From contig NC_134279.1 of assembly GCF_949628215.1 (NCBI RefSeq), positions 48,224,266 to 48,288,265 on the forward strand: a stretch of DNA of 64,000 bases, read 5' to 3'. Origin of the DNA: Phalacrocorax aristotelis. Lineage: Eukaryota; Chordata; Aves; Suliformes; Phalacrocoracidae. The notes beneath the pieces were generated by a model. The model did no database searches, had not been told where the DNA came from, and worked only from the letters and a program-made list of their open reading frames with translations. Every line of letters begins with the position of its first letter. Position 1 is the stretch's first letter. Made by a program: the position numbers and the translations under genes. Below, piece after piece: positions 39,901-51,900 of the stretch.

Positions 39901-42900
39901 AAAAGTTGTCGGAATGACGCTTGAAGAGCAGAAGACCAGATAAACATTTAATATTGCCAGTTTTTATGCCAGCCTTTTGGCTTGTAACCTTTTAGAGCTA
40001 GTTTTCTGTCTGCATATCTCTGGCCTCTGTGAGATGCTTATAAAACTTGTTTATAATGTTTTTATTTTAATAATGATTGTTTTAGTGGACTAACCCAATG
40101 TCAAAGTGGTATATGCTCTGCACTGTCATGCAAGAGCCTGCTTTAAAAACTAGATTTTTGTCTCCGGCTTCCAGGGAGGTATTAGAAAAGACAGCTTTTG
40201 AGGACAGAGAATATTTTCTTTTTCAGTGCTTTAACCTTTCTGCCTGATAAGGGATATGCAATGATGGTGGTGTGAAGGGAAAAGGGCTTTGATGTGTCAG
40301 CCCATAGTGGGTGACGGAGGTGTTCTTCAGGGTGCTGAGAGGGGTGTAGAAGGGAGATGAGAGTAGGAGTCTTTTCATTTCTGTTCTGAACCACCTGTTC
40401 ATGTGTCTTTCTGCACATGTATGTTAAGCGAGCTCTCTCTTCTCCTACACAGTGTTTTCCATCATTAAAGAAAGTTCAGTTGCCTTCCCTCAGCAAGCTG
40501 CCCTTCAAATCCATAGACCAGAAATTCATGGAGAAATCCAAGAACCAGCTTAATAACTTTCTGCAGGTGAGAAAACAAAGACAAAACCAACAGATGTCTA
40601 AACAGGAGAACTGAATTGTGCCTCTGGAGTGAATGTTGTCTCTCTGTTGACTAAAGAGAGAGCCTAGAACAAATAGGTCAGATGTAATGTTTGACTCTGT
40701 AAATGTCAAAGTCGTCTAAAATGCCTGAAGTTGAGATTAGTTTGGCTGATAGTGACCATTCCTCTAGTGTTAATTTAAACTTTGATTAATTAAGGAATAG
40801 TAAATAATGAATCCTGTAATTGCCGCTTCTTAACCACAGCACTTTGCATTTCTTACAAAGTAGAACTTTTTTATTTAAAAAAGAAAGTTGTAAGATTAAA
40901 AACTTATTTCATACTAGTTTTCATACTTTAGAACTAGCTTCTTGAAGTATCTTTGAGACATGAAATTTTTTTCTTACTCTACCTCTGAGCCATGTTTTAA
41001 TCTGTTTCATTGGGTGGCCTGACACATCTTGTTCCTTAACAAGAAATATTTAATTTACATGTGGTTTCTGTCACTATTTTTCTTTCATAGAAATTGCTCT
41101 CTGATGAAACACTCTGCCAGAGTGAAGCACTTTACGCCTTCTTGAGCCCATCCCCAGAGCACCTCAAAGTTATTGATGTGCAAGGAAAGAAGTCATCTTT
41201 TTCACTCTCCTCATTTCTAGAACGTCTTCCTGGTGATTTGTTTTCTCATCAAGAGGTAAGTGGTAGAAAAGTAAACTTCCTAAATTCAATTACTTAACCA
41301 AAGTGAGCAGGGAGAGCCATTAGCATAACACACATGAATGGCAGGTAGTATTGGAAGGCATTTCTAAAGGTCACTTTTAATTTACTTTAAGTGAACAAAG
41401 AGTCAGGAATAAGAGCTGTCTATGAATTTTAAAGGTGTTTATTAATACAATAAGTTTCCTGCCCTTTGATAAATATATATAGGCAAATGCAAATTGCAGT
41501 CCATATGGGATTGTTTACTTTTTATAGGAGAATTTCCCACTTCTTTGTGCCCTTGACATGCACATTTCGGAGGGTTTTCAACAGGTAAAAATTATTCTTG
41601 CTTAGGAAGCTTCTCTTGGCAGGGGGAACAGCTGTGTGTCCCTAATAATTCCTGGACAACTTCTGAAGCAAAGCTACTTTTGATAAAGAATTGTAGCAAA
41701 TGGCACAGGCTCACTGAGGGAATCTGCAAATACAGGTGGGAGCCCATGTGGGCAAACCAGTTGGAGAATTTGATACCAAGCCAAAAAACATCATTGTCTT
41801 TCAAAAGGCAGTGAAGAATAGATCAGTAACTAAAATAGCTCATTGACTAAAATTGACCATAATTCCATGGTGCTCTATTCTGTGTGGTTCATGTTGCGGA
41901 TGTACAGCCTCCAAGGAGCTGTTTCTGTTCCCCTTTTTAGTTGTACATTATATAAAATATTATATAAATATGCAATATTATATATAAAATAATTATGTTA
42001 TAGTTGTCTGCCGTGGATGGGCCTTCTGCAGGATAGATGGAGTTTGGGGAACTTGTACAGTTCTAGTCTGTTAATAGGCAAAAAGGTGGTCTTGCGTCTC
42101 TCAGGAATAAGAAGCTCCTATATATTTTCATTTTTTAAAATTGCACTGTATTTGCACCTCGGTGCTGACTGCACGTTTCCCATTTCAGAGTAATAAATAT
42201 AATGGAAGTTTGAGAAACGAATTTTACACTTCAGTAGAACTGCAGTTCTATAACCAGAAGTGCGTTCACTAAAATGACTGTTAGGTAGAAGCAGCATAAA
42301 AGCATAGAAGCATGAAGCTATTTGTATTTCGCTCTTTAACTGAAAAGCATCCTCAAGAAAAAAGCCAGACGGCATGTATTTTGTATTATGTGAATGTGTA
42401 GGAGGAGACAGGAAATATGGGAGAAGGAAAGGGAGTTTGTAATGAGAGTGTGTGAGAGAGGAGAGAGAACAAAGAAATTGAGCAGAAATGAAGCAACTGG
42501 TATTGAAAACCTGAAGGAAGTAGAGCAAAAATGCCCAGAGAACGTGCCAATGTCGGAACATAACTTCTTGCACAGTTTAAATGTAGTATTATTTCTTACT
42601 TGTTATTTGTGGGACTGGGAGCTTAATATTGATTAGACTGTATTATGCCAGGCACTGTGCAAATGCAGTCAAAGACCATCCTGCTTCACATCCACCTGCC
42701 CTCTCCTTTCCCTTCCTTCGCTAAAATTAAACATAAGAGACAACAGAATAGAGATAGAGGGAATATAGGAAACTGTTAGACTCTCTGAATCAGTATGGCA
42801 GATGTTTGTCCTAGTTTAAAACTAATGATAAAATTAAGTGGAGGGAGGGGAATTATGAGGCAGTCTGGGATCAGCTCTAATTTTTCTTGGACAACCTAGT

Positions 42901-45900
42901 CTTTTAGTGTGAGCTTTAGATCGGCTCAGTCTTGCCCAGTGATAGCATTTTGGATAATTTAGTAAAGCAGTTAAACTAGGGTTAAATTATTTGGTACAAG
43001 GTTGTTAATGAAGTTGTGTTAAACCACACATTACAAAGCTGTTACAGTTGTGGTCTCTCTGTAACTAAGAATTCCTAGTTTAGTTCGTACTTTGGACTTC
43101 GTAGAAGAGAATGCTCTCGTACTGCGCTCTCTTTGCCTTTTACGTCTCCTCTCACATTTCTCAAATAATGTGTAAGAGCAACAATATTACCTTGAGTGCT
43201 GTTTTCAGGATGAGATATTGCAGCAATTTCAGCTCCTTGGACAGGGCTAGCTTTAGAACATATTTCTTAGCTCTCCAGGCCAAAACCAAATGGGAGGAAA
43301 AAACACAGTTGATATCATCCAGAGGAAGGGCTTTCAGGTTTATGAACTGTTAATGGATAGGAAATGCACTGTGGTGTAAGAATTTACACTTCTCGCTGCA
43401 TTTTTCTAAACGATAGGGGATTCACTGAACAGCAGAAAAATAGGGCAGGGACCTCAGAGAGGTCATTGGCTTTGCCCTCTTGCTCCAAGCAGACTCAGCT
43501 GTACCGGCAAAATTCATGTTTGTCTGATGTGTTTTTTAAACCCCTGATAGCTGGTGTTCTCTAGCCAAGCAAGGCAGTGTATCCCAGTCCTCAGCTACCT
43601 TCATGGTTAGAAACCTTTTCTTACTGTCTAACCTAAATCTTCCTTCTTTAGCCAGCTAGCTCTTGTCCTGTCTGCAGCAAGCACAGAAAAGTTTGGGTTT
43701 GGATCATCTCAGTTGTCAGGAGCTACTACTTTCCTTTTGTCTTCTTTTATTTCTTAGACTGAACAGTCCCAATTTCTCCTAGTTTTTGTTAGGTTATGTT
43801 TTATTTAGTTCTTATGGGTTTGCTCTGGATGTACCTGGTTATGCATATTTTTCCTGGAAATGTGGTGACTACAATTTGAAATACAATGCTCCCGCTAGGT
43901 TTTGCTATTCCCATGTATGAAAATAATTTTAATATATACAAACAGTGTTCATGCTTAAACATTTGTCTTTTCCACAGCAGTATGGCCCTGGGATTTTTTC
44001 TGTAGTCTTTTCAGTATCAATTGTTTCGTTTCCTGCATTTACACAGTGAGTTATTGCTGCTTTGCATTTGTCTTTATCAGACTGCACCCTGTGGGCTCAC
44101 CTGCAAATTCAGTAAGCTTATTTTCCATTGTCTTGCTCAACTGCTCAATGAAAATATAGAACGATGCCTACTATGAAAAATTAAATAAAACATAATTTAC
44201 TGAAAAATTAAAATAAGAAAGGGCCAAGAAGCGTGTCAACCAGAAGAAGATAGTGAGCAGGACTGGAGTTTTCTCTAGGCTGTGTCCCTGGAAAAAACTC
44301 TGTTCATTGTCAGTGAATTTGTGTGCTTGCATGGTAAGATGGGTAATGATTTATGGTTTCCTTTTGTGGTACTTCTCAGTATGGTGTGGCTTTTGTTTCC
44401 CTGCCTTTGGTCACAGCTTAGCCTATCATTAGCAGAAAGCTTTAAAAGCTGGGGACTCATGAAGCTGCAGAAGTCAGTAAACAAGGGAGTCTATCTGGAC
44501 ATTTACAGTGCACTTCAGTGCTGTGGGGTTCTTTGTTTCGTTTTGGTGGTGGTGGTTTTTTTTTTGTTTTGGTTTGGTCTTTTTTCTGGCTATGAGGAGA
44601 GAAGCAGCATCTCGAGCAGTGCTAGAAAAAAATGCCAAATGTGACATGGGAAGTGAAGGGTACAGGATATCTAACTGTTGTAATATGCAACACCATGGAG
44701 TTATTTATTTATAGACTGCTATGCAGCGTCATGCCTGGAGACTGGAAATGTGCCCAAAGTCAATGATGGGCTTAAGATGGGATTTGGAGGGTGTGAGGAA
44801 GGAATAAGACAAACTGATGTACAGCTGAGACACAGCAGGATACTCTCTGTATAGCAGAGTTCAAATGGCAGGCAAGGGATAACTGAAAGATTGTGACCGT
44901 AAGGCCAAGACAGACATCAAAATAATGCAGGGAATTAGAGCCATGAAGCAAGCTTTCCAGACTAGATGATGGGGGCAGGGGAGGAACGCCCAGTATTAGA
45001 TGATGGAATGATAAGGGAGAAAGGAAGGCAAAGGAAGAGATGACGGATTTCTTTGGAAAACGGGTCCGAAGACAGAGAATCTGTCTGCGTGCCATTGCGC
45101 CCATTCCTGAACCAGAGGCTGGGGCATTGCACCTGCTTCGGTGGTGGGGAGGTCTGCCTCACTGCGACTTTGCCCTGAGCATAGGCAGGCAGGGGAAGAT
45201 CCAGGAAAGCAAGGGGATGTGCTGGCTGCCATGAGTAATAGTAGGTGTTGTAGTCCTGATGCTGGAGCAGATCTTCATGACACTGAGAAACACCTGCTGT
45301 CTGCTCTCTAATCTTGAATAAATCGTACTGCCAAAACTGAGGTGGTTCAATCCATTCTTCTCCTGTGAGTCTATTCTGAGTAACTCTACTCCCTACTCCA
45401 CCCTGAGCTTGGGTATCCTCAGGCTCAGGTCACTAAGTATCACCATATTATGTTTCTACCTGGGACTGGTACTTGTTAACGGTGCTTGTCTTTGCAGTGG
45501 CCGGTGGTTCTTCCACTGCTGGGTTTGGTTCCTGGCTTACTGCAAGGACAAATTGCGGGTGTCTGATCCCACTGAGTGGCTTCAGCTGTGCAAGGCACTG
45601 TCTGCTCTCCAGGGGAGCCAGCTACCTGCTTCTCCCTGTGCAATAACCAAAATTTCCCCCTTTCTTCCTAGCTGCTTGTGTTGCAAACAGCTCCAGCTGG
45701 CTAGCTCCCTGTTCTGGATGTCCTTCATGGGTGCTGTATCAGAGGAGGCTTTGCAATCACATTGAAAGGAGTGCCAGGTCCCTCCTTACAGCTCTCACCT
45801 GCTTCCTAGCAGTACATGGCTCCCACGTCACCTGCTTTCCCTTGCCCAGCTAGTGTTGGCAGGGCAATATAGGCAGTGAACCCTGCACATCTGGGGAGAT

Positions 45901-48900
45901 CCACCCAACACTGGGGTGGTTACTGGGGCAGGGCTGCAGGCAGAAGATCTAGCAGTGGTGGTGACTCCAGCAGTGCGATGTCCTCATCACTCTTGACTGG
46001 TGGGAAGTGCAGTCCCTTTTCAAGATCCCTGATGAGGTTCCTGTTTGCCAGATCCTGCCAGCAGCAGAGTTGGTGGCTCTAATGCCTGTCCTTGAGAGGG
46101 CTGGCTGCGCTCCTTCCCTAGAGCGTGGCACTAACTAAATCCATTCTGGAAGAAGGATGGGGAACTGCAGAGCGTACCCATGTTGTGTCTCTCTTCCTAG
46201 GAAGAAACGGAGGAGGATAGTGACCTGTCGGACTACGGAGAGGAGGTGGATGGGAAAAGGGACTCTCTTGCTGAACCATGTTTCATGCTGATTGGAGAGA
46301 TTTTTGAGCTGCGAGGAAGTAAGCTGTAAACCTGCTTATTTGCTAGTGGAATCTGTTGGCCAAGAAATCTGGGGCGCTTTGTAATTTAGATTTTTCTGCT
46401 GTTTCAATAAGTGGAAATGTTCTTGCAATCTATTTAGTGAGTTTGTTTGGAACAGAGCTGTTCTTCAGTAGTTCGTAACTTCAGTGCTTTTGTTCAAAAG
46501 TGAAATTCCGATATAACTTGGCAGTAAAAATATAACTCGTAGGGGAGAGCATTTGCATTCAGTTGTCTTAAGTTTTTAATTAAAAAAAAATTCTGGGAGA
46601 AAACAGAAAAATATGTTTTCTGTAAATAGGCTATGTGTTAGAATGTATGAATTGAGGAAGGATGGCTTTATTACAGGACATGTCACTGGTGAAGGAACGT
46701 AATTTTAATGTCAGTTTTAAGTGTATTATGCATGCATTTTAGTTCTACAATTTGTATGGTGGAAAAGATGCTAGAATTGTGGCATCTCTCAGTACCAGGG
46801 GTTTTTTTCCTCCTTTACGTAAGTGAATGATGGTAATGAAGAAAACTACTTTTGTTTCTATTTGAATGTGCAGCCGCACTCGACGCCCTATAAAATTATT
46901 TACAGGGTAACTATTACAAAATGCAGCACCTTCCAAAAATGGCAGATGTATCTTCCAAATATAGACTTTCTTGTGCTGATGGTGAACAGCATGAAAGAAA
47001 GATTAAGCAGTAATTACTAGGGCTCACTCACACTTGTTTCCTTTATTTGGAATGAAAAGCGAACCGCCTGGTTGATTTGAGTGAAAATGTTTTCAGAATT
47101 TTAAAGATGCTGCTGTGTGTACAACGTTATACTAATAAGGAGGAAAAGCACGTGAATTTTGATGGGTTTTCTTTCTTCTAGTAGAACAAGGGGTTTGACT
47201 AGTTTTATGGCTCAATAAACTTGAAATATTCTTAAACATAAAAGTTTATAAACTACAAATGCTTATTACAGATATGATTATATAATCTGCAAGACTTAAA
47301 CCATATAGCAACCAGTACAGGGAAAGCAGCCAAGGAAATGAGTCCCATGTACAATTAGTGAAATCTTCTAAAGGATTGTAACAGATATGTTTACTGTTGG
47401 GTGGGTTGATTGTTGGTTTTGGGGGGAGTGGGTGGGTGGGAAGGTTTTGGACATGACCATGGGTTCCCTAGTGTTATTAACCTCTTGACCTTTATTTTCT
47501 GTCATTTTTTGTTCTTCTAGTGTTCAAGTGGGTTAGAAAAACATTAATTGCACTAGTACAAGTCACTTTTGGAAGAACTATCAACAAGTAAGTAGCTGTC
47601 ATTTTAACTGAACTTGCATCATTGTTCTATGAAAAAAAGGCTGGGAAAAGAACTGTTAAAAAAAAATCTGGGCATTCTGTTGTATGTGATGAGCTGCATT
47701 TGTTTTCCACAGCTCAGTTTATAAATACGTTGATTAGAGAAGAGACAGATATGTGAATTATCTTTTTCCCTGTTTTTCCCTCTACGCAGGGCTTTGCTTT
47801 TGGAAGAACACAATATTTCATGGGATTTCATTACTTCTATATTTATGTACATTTATGAAAGACTTGCTGTCCTCTTTTTCTGAACAACCTGGTTCTGAAT
47901 GCCTTTTATTAGTTTGTGATTTATCTTACAGTCCCATGAAGTTTTTTGCCAGATCTGAAACTAGGTTTCTGGTTTAAGTAATTTCTTTCAAGTCAAATAC
48001 ATATTTCTCTGAAGTGACTGAAATAGCGTTTATATGTGCTGAGAACCGTTAATTTATAACATGAAACCTGTACACATGTAACAGTGATGTCTTTTCATAA
48101 AGGTATATTTCTGTATCATTTGAAGACATGTCTGCCAGGTGAGACCTGGACGAGGCTATGAAATAAGCATGCGTGTCTGTACATGCCTTTCATGTGTAGA
48201 GCTGTATCATTGGTCAGAAAAATTCTGGAAAAGTACTCCTCCTCTTGTCAGATATGAAGGCCTACAGTAAAACATGATTCAGTAGAGCAGATGATTGTTA
48301 CAAACACTTTTCCCATGACTCTTTGATCAAGACCAACGTTCTTACACATGATGTTTGTCTTACAAAAGTCTGTGAATCTGTGATTTCTGTAGCACATTCA
48401 CATAGGCAAAGGGCCACTGAGAATCTGGTGAAATGCATTGTTTTGCTTTGGTGTGCAGTGGGACTCTTAATCAGGTAAGCGTCAGAGCCCAGAAATCTAC
48501 CGGCAAAACAAGCTGTTCCTTCGTCCAGTCAGTGACTAAATTTGCACGTGCCAGCATGGCTTTTAAAACACCTCACATACATTGTGTAGCGGTGAATTGG
48601 ATAAGAAGTGATGGAAAGCCATGCGGTTGACTGCCGGTGAACTGGTGGTCTCTGACAGAGACCATTTGCTGAGTTTCCAATTGATCGGTTCGTTTGTTCG
48701 CACACTGCTGATAACCAGCATGAAAGACACTGGAGAGAGGACAGAGGGAGAGCGTGTGTGAGCACAGCATGCATGCAAAGTTGCTATATAGCTTTTTACA
48801 TGTTGGTTGAATTTTTACATTTATTGATTTTAAGGGATTTGGCTGTGCTGTGGCCCAGTTAGGCCGTACTGCCTGGAGCCTGCTGTCTACCTCAGACTCC

Positions 48901-51900
48901 TTGTGGTGAAGGCTACAGCGAGTGTCTGCAGCCACAGGAGGCGGCTGCTATCTCCATTTGTAATCCCTTCATTGATGTGCTTTTCGTATCTGTGAGGGAA
49001 CTTGTTAGCTTTTATCAAAACTTCATCTGTTTTTATCCCACCAGGCACATGTGTGCATGCAGCTAGTTTGGAGTTAGCTACAATTAGCTGATTTTTACGT
49101 CCTTACCCAGTGGAGCCTTTGTACTGCCCGTCCTTGAAATATATACACATTCCAGTGTAGTACTTGTAGTTTGTAATATATGTTTGTGGATTACACTGAA
49201 ATGTAGACTTCTCCACATCTCAGTCAGGTGTCTGGAGTGACCTAGATCCTAGAGCTCCCAGAGCTGAATACGACTTGCTGTGTTGCTGTTGAAATCAGCT
49301 CACGTAAATTGGGCTAACCACATGAAAACAAGCATTGCTTCCACTGCTTTCAGGAGTAAAAAGAATAAACCTGCATAAAATGTGAAAGACCAGCTCTGAT
49401 GTGCTCCCTTCTACACATCTTTACAGGCAAATCCGTGACACTGTGCACTGGATGTTCAGTGAACCAATGCTTGTTTACTACATTGGTGTGTTTCGGGATG
49501 CTTTTTGGCCGAATGGAAAGTTGGCGCCACCACCGAAAGCCAGGAGCGATGAACAAAAGCAAGAGACAAAACAGAGAGCACAGCAAAAACTACTTGAAAA
49601 CATTCCAGGTGAGATCACTTTCATTCTGCTTAATCATGGATTTAATAACTAGTAAGGAAACTAGTTAATTATATAGTGTTCTGCTGCATTTTAGATTTTC
49701 CTGTAGAGTTGTCAGTTATGGTTCTTTGCATAAATAAGGATAACTTTGGCCTCGCTCTTCCTCTCTGCTGTCTAGTGAAGGGCATGGATTCAGGTGTTAC
49801 TGATGAGTGCAAAATTCAGTATCGCTGTACTTCTGTCTGTATGTAGTATTTGTCAAGGAACCTAAGTGAAGTGAAGACTCTCTCTGCTGGTTCTCTGTGA
49901 GCAAATACCTGGTGGTTCTGCTACCTGGAATTACTTGACTGTGGTGAGTTGACCCTGGCTGGATGCCAGGTGCCCACCAAAGCCACTCTATCACTCCCCT
50001 CCTCAACCGGATAGGGGAGAGAAAATATAATGAAAGGCATGTGGGTTGAGATAAGGACAGGGAGACATCCCTCACCAGTTACCACTACAGGCAAAACAAA
50101 CTCGTCTTGGGGAAAAGTAATTTAATTTATTACCAATCAAATCAGAGTAGGGTAATGAAAAACAAACCAAACCTTAAAACACCTTCTCCCCACCCCTCCC
50201 TTATTCCCAGGCTAAACTTTGCTCCTGAATTCTCTACCTTCTTCCCCCACAGCGAGCACGGGGATGGGGACTGGGGGTTGTGGTCAGTTCATCACACATT
50301 GTCTCTGTTGCTCCTTCCCCTCAGCGGGAGGACTCCTCACACTCTTCCCCTGCTCCAGCCTGGGGTCCATCCCATGGGAGACAGTCCTCCAAAAACTTCT
50401 CCAACGTGGGTCCTTCCCATGGGCTGTCAGTTCTTTGAGAACTGCTCCAGCGTGGGTCCCTTCCATGGGGTGCAGTCCTTCAGGAACAGGCTGCTCCAGC
50501 GTGGGTCCCCCACGGGGTCACAAATCCTGCCAGCAAACCTGCTCCAGTGTGGGCTCGTCTTTCCACAGAGCCACAGGTCCTGCCAGGAGCCTGATCCAGC
50601 ATGGGCTTCCCACGGAGTCACAGCCTCCTTTGGGCATCTGCCTGCTCCAGCGTGGGGTTTTCCACGGGCTGCAGGTGGATGGGTATCTGCTTCACCATGG
50701 ACCTCCATGGGTTGCGGGGGGACAGCCTGCCTCACCATGGTCTTCACCACAGGCTGTAGGGGAATCTGTCCTCTGGTGCCTGGAGCACCTCCTCCCCCTC
50801 CTTCCTCACCGACCTTGGTGTCTGCAGGGCTGCTTCTCTCACATATTCTCACTCCTCTCTCCAGTTGCAATTGTGCAGGTTTTCTCCCCCCCTCCAGCTT
50901 CTTAACTATGTTATCCCTGAGGCACTACCACCGTCCCTGATGGGCTCGGCCTTGGCCAGTGGTGGGTCCATCTTGGAGCTGGCTGGCACTGGCCCTGTCG
51001 GGCATAGGGGAAGCTTCCAGCAGCTTCTCACAGAAGCCACCCCTATAGCATCCCTGCTACCAAGACCTTGCCGTACAAACCCAATACAAATTATGATTGT
51101 TTGCATAAATAAGGATAATTTTGGCCTTATTTGTTGCCTCTCCTGTCTGTCTGGTAAAGGGCGTGGGTTTGGGTGTTATTGGTGGATGCAAAATCCAGTG
51201 TCGCTGTACTTCTGTATGTAATATTCATCAAGGAACCAACGTTAAGCCAGGATGCGCTCTGGTTTTCTGTGAGCAAATACCAGGTGGTTCTGCTACCTGG
51301 AACTACTTGACAAGTAGGGAGAGTGGCACCACCCTGATTACTGCTTCCTCTTGTATTTCAAAACCATGCTGTCAGTGCTGGGTGTTGCTGTCTGTTTCTG
51401 ATAAGAGGTTTCAGGGCACTGAAGGTCAGAGGGACCTGCAGCCTGGACAGAAGCATCCTAGATTGAGTGGGGTTTCCAGTACTTTCTTCTGCCTGCCCTT
51501 CCCTCCCAAGCCCAGGCAGCTTCCCCTTCAGCACGCATGTTCCTGGGGCACCACTGTGAGGTGCTCCATCCCGTCCCGTTCACAGCACGGGGAGCCCAGT
51601 TCCGTAATTCTGTCTCTTCAGAGAGATCGTGTAAGCCTAAAGGCACCTAACTGGGAAGAACCAAAACTCGTTCCCTTTAGCCCTCGGAAATACACTTAAA
51701 CATAGTTTGAATGCTTTTTATTGCCCCTCCATCTGAATAGAATGTACCTTAAGGAGCAATTTTACAGCTTCACCGAGATATCTCATATACCCTGTGGCAT
51801 TAGGTGGTTTAATCTCCTTTTACTGCAAAAGTAGCAGCAGCAGGTATGCATGCAAAATATTCATAATTTGATGTGTAAATAACCCTCCACTTACTCTGTG

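Larger units (their letters stand above)
41256..46200 (+). other. SNX25 intron, 4.9 kb
   Basis: Holds an AT palindromic patch (41941-41999), a possible L3-like scrap (42635-42695), a CR1 fragment (43605-43905) and a GC-richer stretch at about 44,950-46,140 with open frames on both strands but no recognisable family. Confidence 0.75.
49940..51088 (-). mobile_element. Solo LTR of an avian endogenous retrovirus
   Basis: About 1.15 kb bounded by TG and CA (tgtggtgagttgacc ... acccaataca on the + strand). An AATAAA complement at 50126-50131 suggests the LTR reads on the minus strand, antisense to SNX25. It contains about nine degenerate tandem units around ctccagcgtggg. I recall this family as abundant in neoavian genomes but cannot give its name with certainty. 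No internal retroviral genes are present. The long open frames inside it on both strands come from the GC-rich tandem units and are not counted as genes. Confidence 0.75.

Noticed and set aside
41941..41999. AT-only palindromic stretch (tataaaatattatata)
   Set aside because: Self-complementarity is expected from pure AT simple sequence; no further structure.
42118..42573. 151-codon minus-strand open frame
   Set aside because: Overlaps a + strand frame, has no recognisable domain or splice context, and lies in an SNX25 intron.
45409..45765. 118-codon + strand open frame with hydrophobic N-terminus
   Set aside because: Cys/Trp-rich chance composition in a GC-rich intron patch, with no domain or conserved motif recognised.
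50107..50940. 277-codon + strand open frame and overlapping 228-codon frame
   Set aside because: They lie inside the solo LTR. The length comes from tandem GC-rich units, and the translation is low-complexity with no domain.
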